Positions 33,003-42,005 of a stretch of DNA of 59,110 nucleotides are shown here, piece by piece. This DNA comes from a virus. Under the pieces are notes generated by a model. It was not told the DNA's origin. It saw nothing but the letters and a program-made list of their open reading frames with translations, and searched no databases. How positions within the stretch are numbered: position 1 is the first letter of the stretch; the number at the start of each line of letters is the position of its first letter. Position numbers and translations under genes: made by a program. The stretch lies in IMG/VR virus record IMGVR_UViG_3300025626_000029, positions 1 to 59,110 of that record. The stretch is one strand, 5' to 3'.

Positions 33003-34361
33003 ATGAGTTTAAAAGCAAGTCAGCCATCCGTTAGTGGTGGCGTACAAAGCGCATTTAAGCGCTTAGACCCAGCAAAGTACACTTCTTTAGGTGACTTTAT
33101 TGATGAAGTAAACCGCCCCGATATTCGTGAGGCGTTAGCAAAAACTTACGGTGATCAAGGTATCACAGGTTTCTTGCAAATGACAGGAGCAGTTAAATCT
33201 GCTGGAACAGCTGACAAAGTTCAGTGGTGGGAAGAAGCTCGTCTTCACGCACGTCAAACTGGTGACTGGATCGCTGGTGGTAAAATTGCAGTTACTGTAG
33301 CTGATGAGAAAATCTTTACTCGTGTAAACGATGTATTATTAGTTGGAACTGATCGTTACTTGGTAACAGCTATTGCTGATGTAGGTAGCCCAGTTACTTC
33401 TCGCAACTTGACTGTAGTCAATATGGGAAGCACTGCTTCTAACCCAACTTCTGGTGCTGTTGATGCAGCTATCATTGGTAACTTGTACGGACAAGGTTCA
33501 AGCCAACCAACAGAATACTTGGAAAGCAACGTTGTATTACGTGAGAATCCATACAGCATCTTGAAAGAAACATTCAAGGTAACTGGTTCTCAAGCTACGA
33601 ACATTGGCTACATCAACCTTGGTAACGGTGACTACCGTTGGTACATCAAAGGTGAGATGGATACTCGTCAGCGTTTCTTAGACAAGCGTGAGATGATGAT
33701 GTTGTTAGGTCAGAAAAAAGCTACTGATGTAACCATCGGAGATTACTCTGTAAACGGTTCTGAAGGATACTTCGCTGCAATTGAAGATCGTGGTATTGTT
33801 GAAACTGGTGGTGTGGTTAACACATTAACTGAGCTTGATGCAATCGTTACTGAATTAGATAAGCAAGGAGCTGCTCCAGAATACGCTATCTACGGTAACA
33901 CTGCTCAGATGTTGGCAATTGATGACATGGTAGCTTCATTGAATGGTGCTTCTGGATTTGCTTCTGGTGGTCCAACTACTGGTTCTGCTGCATTTGGCGC
34001 ATTTTCTAATGCTGACCAAGCTGTACGACTTGGATTCAAGTCATTCGGACGTGGTGGTTACACATTCCACAATAAGTCTTGGAAGTTGCTTAACGACCCA
34101 ACATTGTTAGGTGGTTCTGACTTCAAGGGTGTAATGATTCCTTTGACTTCTGTAATTGATCCTAAAAGCGGTTCTCGTGCAGCAGCTCTAGAGATGAACT
34201 ACAAAGCAGTTGATGGTTACTCTCGTGAAATGGAGCACTGGATGACAGGTTCTATCCTTGGTGTTACTAACACTAATGACGATAGCTTGCAATTCAACTA
34301 CCGTTCAGAATGTAACTTGGTTACTCGTGCAGCTAACCAGCATGTTTTGATCCGCTCATAA
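33003..34361 (+). CDS. Major capsid protein
   Basis: 452 residues immediately downstream of the scaffold. The region VQWWEEARLHARQTGDWIAG followed by small beta segments, then IKGEMDTRQRFLDKREMMML and MEHWMTGSILGVTN, follows an HK97-like major capsid pattern seen in Bacteroidetes and marine phages. Codon use here is the most uniform in the window (frequent ggt, gct, cgt, aac), as expected for the most highly expressed gene. A strong terminator follows. The exact A- and P-domain borders cannot be assigned by eye. Confidence 0.8.
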   Translation: MSLKASQPSVSGGVQSAFKRLDPAKYTSLGDFIDEVNRPDIREALAKTYGDQGITGFLQMTGAVKSAGTADKVQWWEEARLHARQTGDWIAGGKIAVTVADEKIFTRVNDVLLVGTDRYLVTAIADVGSPVTSRNLTVVNMGSTASNPTSGAVDAAIIGNLYGQGSSQPTEYLESNVVLRENPYSILKETFKVTGSQATNIGYINLGNGDYRWYIKGEMDTRQRFLDKREMMMLLGQKKATDVTIGDYSVNGSEGYFAAIEDRGIVETGGVVNTLTELDAIVTELDKQGAAPEYAIYGNTAQMLAIDDMVASLNGASGFASGGPTTGSAAFGAFSNADQAVRLGFKSFGRGGYTFHNKSWKLLNDPTLLGGSDFKGVMIPLTSVIDPKSGSRAAALEMNYKAVDGYSREMEHWMTGSILGVTNTNDDSLQFNYRSECNLVTRAANQHVLIRS

Positions 34362-34375
34362 GAGCACAATACATA

Positions 34376-34412
34376 GGAGGGAGCCTTAGGGCTCTCTCCT
34401 TTTATTTTTTTT
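34376..34412 (+). terminator. Strong terminator after the capsid gene
   Basis: GGAGGGAGCC pairs with GGCTCTCTCC around a TTAG loop, followed by TTTTATTTTTTTTT. Confidence 0.9.
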
Positions 34413-34431
34413 TAATTTAATATTCAATACA

Positions 34432-35253
34432 ATGGCTAATACGACAGCTAAAAAATCACCTGGTCGTCCTAAAAGAGAGGCTGCACCAGAAGCATTACCA
34501 ACAGCAAAACCTGTAGACTATTCTGTTAAACAGGTATTCAATCCACAAACCACAAGATTCTACGAGATTATAAACGGTGGTGGTATCGTTTGTAGAATTA
34601 AATCTGAGGTTACTGTTTACGATCCAGTAAAGCAGGTAACTACAGCATTAAGATATTGTCCTAACGAAAAGACAATTTATCGTGATGAACAAAGTCAATA
34701 CGCTAGAAGAGAGCATGTAATTTTTAGAGATAAGATGTTAGCTGTTGAATTTACAAACCCGAACCTAATTAACTTTTTAAACATGCACCCAGACAATGTC
34801 TCTAATGGTGGTGGTGTTTTTAAGTTAATCGATAAATCAAAGACAGCTGAAGAAGAATTAGACCGTGAGTTTGATTTACATGAGGCTATCTCTCTGATTA
34901 AAAATAAAGACATTCAAGACCTCTTACCGGTTGCATTATCGTATGGTATCAATGTGAACCAGAAGAACGCTGAGATCAAGCGAGAATTGCTTAGAGACGC
35001 TAAGATAAACCCAGAGAAGTTTATCAAGATGTTTGACAACCCAGAGGTCATGTGTCGCTCTGCTGTTATGCAAGCTGGAGAGTTTCAGATTCTCAGTCTT
35101 ACGGAAAACGGTGTTTACTGGTTTGACAACAATAGATTAATTGTATCTTGCCCTCCGGGTAGCAGTCCTACTGACGTTGCTGTCCGCTTCTTCATGACTG
35201 AGAAAGGAGCCGCAGTTTACGACCAAGTTGTAGAACAGCTAAACAATATCTAA
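34432..35253 (+). CDS. Capsid-proximal protein with AT-hook-like N-terminus
   Basis: 273 residues. The start (TAKKSPGRPKREAAP) contains a GRPK core like an AT-hook, suggesting DNA contact. The middle is mixed alpha/beta (FYEIINGGGIVCRIKSEVTV, VIFRDKMLAVEFTNPNLINF), and helices follow. It sits alone between two terminators, just after the capsid gene, so it is probably a separately expressed virion or head-associated protein. No family recognised. Confidence 0.6.
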   Translation: MANTTAKKSPGRPKREAAPEALPTAKPVDYSVKQVFNPQTTRFYEIINGGGIVCRIKSEVTVYDPVKQVTTALRYCPNEKTIYRDEQSQYARREHVIFRDKMLAVEFTNPNLINFLNMHPDNVSNGGGVFKLIDKSKTAEEELDREFDLHEAISLIKNKDIQDLLPVALSYGINVNQKNAEIKRELLRDAKINPEKFIKMFDNPEVMCRSAVMQAGEFQILSLTENGVYWFDNNRLIVSCPPGSSPTDVAVRFFMTEKGAAVYDQVVEQLNNI

Positions 35254-35279
35254 TTTTCTGTTACATAGAATGTTAAGCA

Positions 35280-35310
35280 AAGGGGTTGCCAAAAGCAGCC
35301 CCTTTTCTTT
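35280..35310 (+). terminator. Terminator
   Basis: AAGGGGTTGC and GCAGCCCCTT form a stem around CAAAA, followed by TTCTTTT; the promoter box at 35314 follows directly. Confidence 0.85.
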
Positions 35311-35313
35311 TCG

Positions 35314-35321
35314 TATATTTG
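35314..35321 (+). promoter_or_regulatory. Promoter box TATATTTG
   Basis: A TAnnTTTG box right after the terminator and 20 bases before the ATG at 35342. The longer open frame starting at 35270 would span both signals and is rejected. Confidence 0.6.
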
Positions 35322-35341
35322 TAGTATCTAATATCAATCAG

Positions 35342-36085
35342 ATGGCAAGTGTAAACAGAGTATATACAGCATTAAAAGACCTGGTCAACAAAGATCAGAA
35401 GGGATTTGTATCTCCAGCTGTATTCAATAGTTTTGCTGGTTTAGCTCAGATGAACATCTTTAACAGATTGTTTGACGAGCATAGAAATGCAATGCGTTTC
35501 CGTAGAGCTGGCATTGACCCAGGTAAAAGTTTAGGCAAGACTAAAAATATAGATGAGGATTTATCTGTATTTCAGAAGAAGCAAAAGTTAACTCAGGCAA
35601 ACGGAGTATTCTCTAAGCCTAGTGACTTAGCTAGAGTTTCTTCAATGACTACAAACAGTACATATGTATTTGGATCTAGTGTAGGTACAAACATACAACT
35701 GATGCATAATCAAGAAGATATTGATCGTGCTCTAATGAGTGACCTGTCTAACCCAAGTGAAACTTCTCCAATAGCTTTAATTGGTGATGATATAGAAGTA
35801 TTTCCAACTACTATTAAAAAGATTGAGCTAAGATACTACAAGCTACCCCAAGGTTTAAATCCAACAACCACAGCAAAGACAACAGCCCAGCCTAAGTTTG
35901 GGTACATATCTACTGTTCCTGGTGTTGAGATATTTGATGCTACAAACAGTATAGACTTTGAGCTACCAGAGCATTTCTTTGGAGACTTGGTTGTAGAAAT
36001 AGCCCAGCTTATTGGTATTAACCTACGTGATTCTGCTGTCGCTCAATACGCAACGGTAGAGAAACAGAAAGAAGAGAATAAATAA
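35342..36085 (+). CDS. Ring/adaptor-like structural protein 1
   Basis: 247 residues from ATG 35342 (MASVNRVYTALKDLVNKDQK), chosen because the upstream extension covers a terminator and a promoter. The helical start followed by a beta-rich second half (IEVFPTTIKKIELRYYKLP, FELPEHFFGDLVVEIAQLIG) is a pattern I associate with head-tail ring or adaptor proteins encoded after the capsid gene in short-tailed Bacteroidetes phages. It overlaps the next gene by one base. The role is inferred from order and pattern. Confidence 0.6.
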   Translation: MASVNRVYTALKDLVNKDQKGFVSPAVFNSFAGLAQMNIFNRLFDEHRNAMRFRRAGIDPGKSLGKTKNIDEDLSVFQKKQKLTQANGVFSKPSDLARVSSMTTNSTYVFGSSVGTNIQLMHNQEDIDRALMSDLSNPSETSPIALIGDDIEVFPTTIKKIELRYYKLPQGLNPTTTAKTTAQPKFGYISTVPGVEIFDATNSIDFELPEHFFGDLVVEIAQLIGINLRDSAVAQYATVEKQKEENK

Positions 36086-36825
36086 TGTCGTTAGAAACCG
36101 TATCAATAGATCAGATTGTCAACGACTTCATGTTAACCATGGGGTATGATGACTATACAAGCAATGCTCCAGAGGTTGTTGTAAGAAACTTTGCTCTTAG
36201 GGGAGTACGTGAGATTGGTTTTGACATGGGTCTAAAAGTAAAAGCAGCAGAGCTAACAGTAGACCAAACAAAAGGAACAGTTACTTTGCCTACAGATTTT
36301 GTAGGCTTGTTAAAGCTAGGCGTTATAGGTGGTGATGGTCTTGTTTATCAGTTTATAGAAAACAGAAACATTAACCTTATATCTAATAGAGGTAAGGACG
36401 TTATTCCTAACTACAGTGCTTTTGATTCAGAGGTATACAGAAACTATATTGCTAATGGATCACAAGGTCGCCTGTATGGTATGGGCGGTGGTAAAGGTGC
36501 TGGAGAATACCGGGTAAACTTTGACCAAAACAGAATTGAGCTTTCAACAAATGTAGGATCCGCTACAGTAGCTATAGAGTACATAGCTGACGAGGCTTTA
36601 TCTACATCACCTAGTGTACATAAGTTTGCTGAAGAAACAGTAAGAGCTTACATATACTACAAGCTCATAGAGCGTAAGAGTAATGTACCTGCTGTAGAGA
36701 AGTCTAGAGCAAGACAAGAGTATTACAATGAGCGTAGAAAGTCTAATGCACGAATGAAGTCATTTGGTAAGCAGGATGCATTAGCAACGATTAGAAAGAA
36801 TTTCAGACAGTCGCCTAAATATTAA
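36085..36825 (+). CDS. Head-tail adaptor / tail tubular A-like protein
   Basis: 246 residues. A helical N-terminus (NDFMLTMGYDDYTSNAPEVV, FALRGVREIGFDMG) leads to beta segments with TVTLPTDFVGLLKLGV and an end rich in helices (VRAYIYYKLIERKSNVP, then RARQEYYNERRKS). The LP-x-DF-x-x-LLK motif and layout resemble T7 gp11-type tail tubular or adaptor proteins in podoviruses. It is followed two bases later by the large stabilisation-like protein, matching the gp11-gp12 order. Identity moderate. Confidence 0.6.
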   Translation: MSLETVSIDQIVNDFMLTMGYDDYTSNAPEVVVRNFALRGVREIGFDMGLKVKAAELTVDQTKGTVTLPTDFVGLLKLGVIGGDGLVYQFIENRNINLISNRGKDVIPNYSAFDSEVYRNYIANGSQGRLYGMGGGKGAGEYRVNFDQNRIELSTNVGSATVAIEYIADEALSTSPSVHKFAEETVRAYIYYKLIERKSNVPAVEKSRARQEYYNERRKSNARMKSFGKQDALATIRKNFRQSPKY

Positions 36826-36827
36826 TT

Positions 36828-39800
36828 ATGGCTATAGATAAGCTAACCCCAAGGTATCTAAATAAAGATAGCGATGAACGTCTCGTAAAGAACGTAGAGA
36901 TGACAGACGCATTAAACTTGCGTATATCTACTGAAGACGATGGCGATGGTATTGTTATTAAAAACGCTTATGGTAATGTTGCAAAAAGCTTTAACATAGC
37001 TCCAGCTTCTGGAACTAGCAAAGTTGTAGGTTCTGTTTCTCATGAGCAGTTAGGCGTTATTATATTCTTTATATATAACAGCAATAACAGCCACTCAATA
37101 TACCAGTACAAGTCTTCTACAGGATCCTCTACAAGGGTTTATCAGGATTCCGTGTTAGGATTTACAGCTGATTCTTTTGTAAAGGGTGATATCATAGAGT
37201 CTAACACAGGCGATATACTTTTATTCTTTAATGATAGTGAATCAGATCCAAAGAAGATTAATGTAACCAAGGCTATAGCTGGTAACTACCCTTCAAAATT
37301 TACTACAGGTACTGATGAAGAGAAGTTACTTTTCTTAACTGTTGCTAAACAGCCGCCTTTAGACCCTCCTACATATAATATTGTAAACAACTCAGCGCTA
37401 AAAGAAAATAGAATCTTTAACAAGGTGTATCAGTTTGCTTACAAGTATGTATATGACGATGGAGAGCATTCAGCATTATCTCCATACAGCTCGTTAACCT
37501 CTTCTATAACACAGTTAAGAGATGGCTTTATAACAGAGTCTGCTAAAAATTTTTACAACCAGATAAATATTTTTGTTAAAAATAGTGTAGCTGATGTAGA
37601 TAAAATAGTTGTATACGCAAGGGAAGGTAACGCTGGTCCATTTTTTGAAATAGAAGAAAAGACAAATCTTCATAATAGTAATGCTGTAACTATAAATTTC
37701 ACAGATGATAAAAGAGGTTCACTAGTTTCGTCTACAGAACAGAACAAACTTTTTGATAATGTTCCTTTAAAAGCTGACAGCCAGGAAATAGTTGAAGGTA
37801 GATTAATGTATGCTGGTTATACAGAGGGGTATGAGAATATTGACACAACCAGTGAACTAATTAGCAACTATAAACACGTTGATAATTCTATAGCTGTTTC
37901 CTTATCTCAATCAACAAATTACGCTGTTTTATTAGACTATAGTGGACTACCTTCTACTTTTACAGAGGATAGAGTTTTATACTTAAACATAGTTCTTAAC
38001 GCTGATGAAATTAATTTATCTGATAGTGGATTTGCCGATCTATCTGTTAGCACAGATATATTTTTTTCTGATGAAGATGGAAAAAACGTAGATACAAAAT
38101 CAATATCTAAAATAAAAAATGGTATTCAATCTGGTATATCGCCTCTTATTATTAGAGAACAAATAAATATTTCTTCTGGAGATAGTAAGCAAGATTTAAA
38201 AGATGCTATTTATGCTTTAATGCATAACAATCTTTTTAAAGTCAAGCTTTATCCTTTAGGTGACGGAGACTCTATTCGTGTAATGAACGCAAGTGGATCT
38301 TCATTATTTACGGTTGAAAGCGGAGAGGTAAAAGGCTCTTTAACATTTAAATGTACTAGCACCGCTAATGCGGGCACTCTTATTTTTAATCCAGAGTATC
38401 TAGATGTCTATATAAATAGCTTTTACGAAGATGCTAAAAAAAGACTTATTATAAGGTCTGGAAGAATAGTCCTAGACAATGCAGATCCTTCTACTGATTT
38501 TGTTATGACATTAACAAACAGAACGTCTTATTTCACAGCTCCTTTGTTGAAAAACTTAGATGTAGGTAAAACATTCAAATCTGGATCTTCTCACAAGCTA
38601 GGTATTGTTTATTATGATAATAGAAATAGAAGTGGCGGTGTTCAAGAATTAGGAAGAACTTATGTAAACTCCTTAGCTGATAGAGCTGATGAGGACAACT
38701 TGAAGGGATCTGCAAGTGTGGTAATGAGAGTCTCCCATGATCCACCTACTTGGGCTAATAGTTGGGCTCCTGTATACACTGGTAAAGGTTTATCTGTTAG
38801 TAAATTTATATACGGAATAGGTGGTGGTTTTATTCCGTTTAATGAAAACTCCGGAGTATTTAGCACTCCTAATAAAAGAATATATATATCATTAAACACT
38901 CTTTTTGAAAAAGATAATAGCTATGTAAAAGCTTTCGGATCCGATAAAAGTTATTCTTATAAACAGGGAGATAAAATGAGGATAATATCATATGGGTCTT
39001 CAAGTTTAGATTTAAATATATTTAAAGTTGTAGGTCATGAGATATTAGTAGATGATTACAATACGAACCCAATACTTGATAGTTCTACTCCAGACACAGT
39101 AAATTATACAACCGGATCATTTTTAATTATAGAGGAGAATCAAGAAGCTACTGGATTTACCTATAAAAATTTAGAAAACAACGATAGCAAATGGTTTGAC
39201 GATTGCATTATAGAAGTGTATAATGATAATCAAGAGAATAAAGAAAGTATATACTACGAAATCGGAACTAAGTACGATGTTGTATCTGGAGCTCATGAAG
39301 ACGACAGGGTTACAACAACTCCTAGTTTTATAATTACTTCACAAAGCGGTAGTGATGTTGAAGGTACTACTACAGACAGAATATTTAAGGGAGATATTAT
39401 AACTTCTGGTAGCTTTAGTATTACTGTAGGTAATGTATACAAAGAAGGTAATACTTATTATTTCTTTGCTGAAGAGACAACAGATTCTACGTTTACACTA
39501 GATGTAGCGTATGCTGGAACAGTTACAAACACTGACAAGGTCATTGAGATAATACAGGGTGATGCATATATGCGACCTAGAGTTATGTTTGCAGCTCCTG
39601 ATCAAATATCAAAAGGAAGGTTTAGAAAAATGCCTGGATATAACGGAATTGTTAGGTTTATAGATGATTACTCTGTAAGCGATTTCTTTAATTCTGAAAG
39701 CAGTTCTATTGGTAGACCTATTGCTAGAATCGATAATGCTAAACAGCAAAAAAGAAAAGCATCTATAACCTATTCTGATTTTTATTCAGCAGATGGTTCT

Positions 39801-41054
39801 GAGTTAAATCTATCATCTTTTAATTTATCACTAGCGAACTATAAAGATTTAGCCATAGAACATGGTTCAATAAAAAGTCTTGTTAGTTACAACCAGTCGT
39901 TATTCTTTATACAAGAGCGTAGAGCTGGTGTACTAGCTGTTGGTAAGAATGTAATACAGACGGGTAGTGGTGATGATTTAGTTACATTAAGTACAAATGT
40001 TTTAGGAAATGAAAGATACTTTACTGGTGAATACGGGTGTGGGAATAATCCAGAGTCCGTAGCTCATTATAACGGTAAAATATTTTTTGCTGATGTAAAT
40101 AGCGGAGACTTAGTAGCTGTATCTTCTAATGGATTAACATCTATTAGTGATAAGACAATGTCATCTTTTATAAACAAGAAGTTCAACGCTGTCTCAAATG
40201 AGACTAGCCATAAGGTTATTGGTGGCATTGACAAAGACAACAAAGAGTATATTGTTACTACACCAGCAATAAGTGGTAGTCAAGATTCATTTACGTTAGG
40301 GTATTCTATAAACAATAACGTATTCACTACATTCTATAGTTTTGAACCAGAGTCTATTGTTAGCCTAAGAGGTTTCTTGCATACTTTTAAAGACGGTTAC
40401 TTATACGAGCACAACGAAACAGCTAGTAGAAACACGTTTTACGGAGCTTCAGCTGCTCAATCTTTAGTTGAAGTTATTTCTAAAAGCTCTCCTTCTGCCG
40501 TAAAGACTTATGAGTCATTATCCTTGGAGGGTAACACAGCGTGGGACACAACTATTTCTACAACTAATCAATCAGCTGTTATAGATGATACGTCTTATGG
40601 TGAGAAAGAAGGTTTTTACTACGCCTATGTACACGGAGCTACTACTAGCAGAAACGGAACAGATAATATCACTACAACAAAAAGCACAGATGAGTTTTTT
40701 GGATTAGGAATTGTAGATAGTGTATCGACTAATACCATTACGTTTAAGAATGATATATCCTCTATGAGTTTTCCTCTGGGTGTTTCTTCTTTCTTATATA
40801 AGGTAAATAACACGCAGCTTGTAGCATTGTCTTTAACAGCTTCTAGTATTTCTGGATCAAATCAACTAACTTGTAACGCAAATGTATCTGGATTAGCGCA
40901 AGATGATGTCGTTGTATTAGTTGCAGATTCATCTATTGAGGGTGACCAGATAAGAGATTACTTTGCTAAAATCAAACTAACAAAAACAGATACAAATCCT
41001 ATAGAATTATATGCTGTAAACGCAGTGGTAACAGATTCTAAGGCACATAATTAA
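36828..41054 (+). CDS. Large tail stabilisation/nozzle-like protein
   Basis: 1,408 residues. The N-terminus KLTPRYLNKDSDERLVKN, then EMTDALNLRI and NAYGNVAKSF strongly recalls the start of stabilisation or nozzle proteins of short-tailed phages, where repeated blades follow. Here repeated blade-like strings occur (YQYKSSTGSS, LLFFNDSESDPKKINV, FQFAYKYVYDDGEHSAL-type, SLFFIQERRAGVLAVG, VAHYNGKIFFADVNSGDLVAV). No cysteine or enzyme motif. It probably forms the tail tube nozzle beneath the adaptor. There is no N-terminal signal. Confidence 0.6.
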   Translation: MAIDKLTPRYLNKDSDERLVKNVEMTDALNLRISTEDDGDGIVIKNAYGNVAKSFNIAPASGTSKVVGSVSHEQLGVIIFFIYNSNNSHSIYQYKSSTGSSTRVYQDSVLGFTADSFVKGDIIESNTGDILLFFNDSESDPKKINVTKAIAGNYPSKFTTGTDEEKLLFLTVAKQPPLDPPTYNIVNNSALKENRIFNKVYQFAYKYVYDDGEHSALSPYSSLTSSITQLRDGFITESAKNFYNQINIFVKNSVADVDKIVVYAREGNAGPFFEIEEKTNLHNSNAVTINFTDDKRGSLVSSTEQNKLFDNVPLKADSQEIVEGRLMYAGYTEGYENIDTTSELISNYKHVDNSIAVSLSQSTNYAVLLDYSGLPSTFTEDRVLYLNIVLNADEINLSDSGFADLSVSTDIFFSDEDGKNVDTKSISKIKNGIQSGISPLIIREQINISSGDSKQDLKDAIYALMHNNLFKVKLYPLGDGDSIRVMNASGSSLFTVESGEVKGSLTFKCTSTANAGTLIFNPEYLDVYINSFYEDAKKRLIIRSGRIVLDNADPSTDFVMTLTNRTSYFTAPLLKNLDVGKTFKSGSSHKLGIVYYDNRNRSGGVQELGRTYVNSLADRADEDNLKGSASVVMRVSHDPPTWANSWAPVYTGKGLSVSKFIYGIGGGFIPFNENSGVFSTPNKRIYISLNTLFEKDNSYVKAFGSDKSYSYKQGDKMRIISYGSSSLDLNIFKVVGHEILVDDYNTNPILDSSTPDTVNYTTGSFLIIEENQEATGFTYKNLENNDSKWFDDCIIEVYNDNQENKESIYYEIGTKYDVVSGAHEDDRVTTTPSFIITSQSGSDVEGTTTDRIFKGDIITSGSFSITVGNVYKEGNTYYFFAEETTDSTFTLDVAYAGTVTNTDKVIEIIQGDAYMRPRVMFAAPDQISKGRFRKMPGYNGIVRFIDDYSVSDFFNSESSSIGRPIARIDNAKQQKRKASITYSDFYSADGSELNLSSFNLSLANYKDLAIEHGSIKSLVSYNQSLFFIQERRAGVLAVGKNVIQTGSGDDLVTLSTNVLGNERYFTGEYGCGNNPESVAHYNGKIFFADVNSGDLVAVSSNGLTSISDKTMSSFINKKFNAVSNETSHKVIGGIDKDNKEYIVTTPAISGSQDSFTLGYSINNNVFTTFYSFEPESIVSLRGFLHTFKDGYLYEHNETASRNTFYGASAAQSLVEVISKSSPSAVKTYESLSLEGNTAWDTTISTTNQSAVIDDTSYGEKEGFYYAYVHGATTSRNGTDNITTTKSTDEFFGLGIVDSVSTNTITFKNDISSMSFPLGVSSFLYKVNNTQLVALSLTASSISGSNQLTCNANVSGLAQDDVVVLVADSSIEGDQIRDYFAKIKLTKTDTNPIELYAVNAVVTDSKAHN

Positions 41055-41060
41055 AATACG

Positions 41061-41068
41061 TAAATTTG
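41061..41068 (+). promoter_or_regulatory. Promoter box TAAATTTG, 4 bases before ATG
   Basis: A TAnnTTTG box followed by CACT and the ATG at 41073, another predicted leaderless start. Confidence 0.5.
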
Positions 41069-41072
41069 CACT

Positions 41073-42005
41073 ATGGATCCAATTACAATGTCACTTCTCG
41101 TAGCTCAAGGTGTAGCCGGTCTGGGTAAGACTGGTTATGGTTTGTATCAGCAGAATGCTGGTAAAGCTGGTTTAGCTGGAGTACAAGAAGCTTCACGCAT
41201 GAAGCCGGCTGAATATGCCGAGATGTTAAAACAAGCTAAGTCTGGTCAAGCTGTACAGCAGCGTATTAGCGAGATAAACAAGGCGTTATCTACATCTACA
41301 GAAGCTTTACAGCGATCAGGTTCACGAGCTGTTATTGGAGGTATAGGTAAGGTTGTTGATGCAGGAACAGGAGCTACAAACCAGTTACTAGCACAACAGC
41401 AAAGAGATATTATGTCTGCGTTAGGCGCTTCTGCTATGGGTTCTGAAAGACAAATAAATAGAGATACACAGCGTGAAATGCTTGAACGTCAAGGATTCCA
41501 AAATGCCATTAATGCAGGTGTTCAAAATACTGTTAGTGGACTAAGCGATATTGGAAGAACTATTGGTTATGGGGCTTCTATGAGAAATGAGAGCAAAAAA
41601 TCTGGATCTGATTTACAAGACCCATTAGATTTTGAGATGAAAAATCCTCTGGAAGAAACAAATATACCTCAAGTAGGTGACCCTCTTCTAGAAGGTGGTG
41701 TTAATGCAGCTGGTATTGCCGAAATGTACAGACCCACTTCAAGCCCTATGATGGATTTAACTCTAGAGGAAGAAGAGGCAGCACGTAGAGCTATTAGCCA
41801 AATGAATAACTTTAAATATGGTGGTATGATGCAAACTCCAGGAGAGTTTAGTCATGATACTAATCCTATACACATGATCCAGGACGGAGAAGTTATTGGA
41901 GAAATGACAGGAGGGGAATACGTTTTGAACCCAAAACAAGCAAAAGCTATATCTAAAGAATCAAAGTTCTTCCGCAATTTGTTAAAGACAAAAAGATTTA
42001 AATAA
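41073..42005 (+). CDS. Internal virion protein with hydrophobic N-terminus
   Basis: 310 residues. The N-terminus (MDPITMSLLVAQGVAGLGKT) is hydrophobic and Gly/Ala-rich, like T7-type internal virion proteins that enter the host envelope. A helical middle follows. The C-terminus holds FKYGGMMQTPGEFSHDTNPI, HMIQDGEVIGEMTGGEYVLN and PKQAKAISKES, a module I recall from other phage virion proteins; its KYGG string echoes the Gly-Gly tag of the 3382-7956 cluster. It overlaps the next gene by one base. Role inferred. Confidence 0.6.
   Translation: MDPITMSLLVAQGVAGLGKTGYGLYQQNAGKAGLAGVQEASRMKPAEYAEMLKQAKSGQAVQQRISEINKALSTSTEALQRSGSRAVIGGIGKVVDAGTGATNQLLAQQQRDIMSALGASAMGSERQINRDTQREMLERQGFQNAINAGVQNTVSGLSDIGRTIGYGASMRNESKKSGSDLQDPLDFEMKNPLEETNIPQVGDPLLEGGVNAAGIAEMYRPTSSPMMDLTLEEEEAARRAISQMNNFKYGGMMQTPGEFSHDTNPIHMIQDGEVIGEMTGGEYVLNPKQAKAISKESKFFRNLLKTKRFK

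Noticed and set aside
35270-35341. Upstream start of ring/adaptor protein 1
   Set aside because: Would translate through a terminator hairpin and a promoter box; ATG 35342 used.
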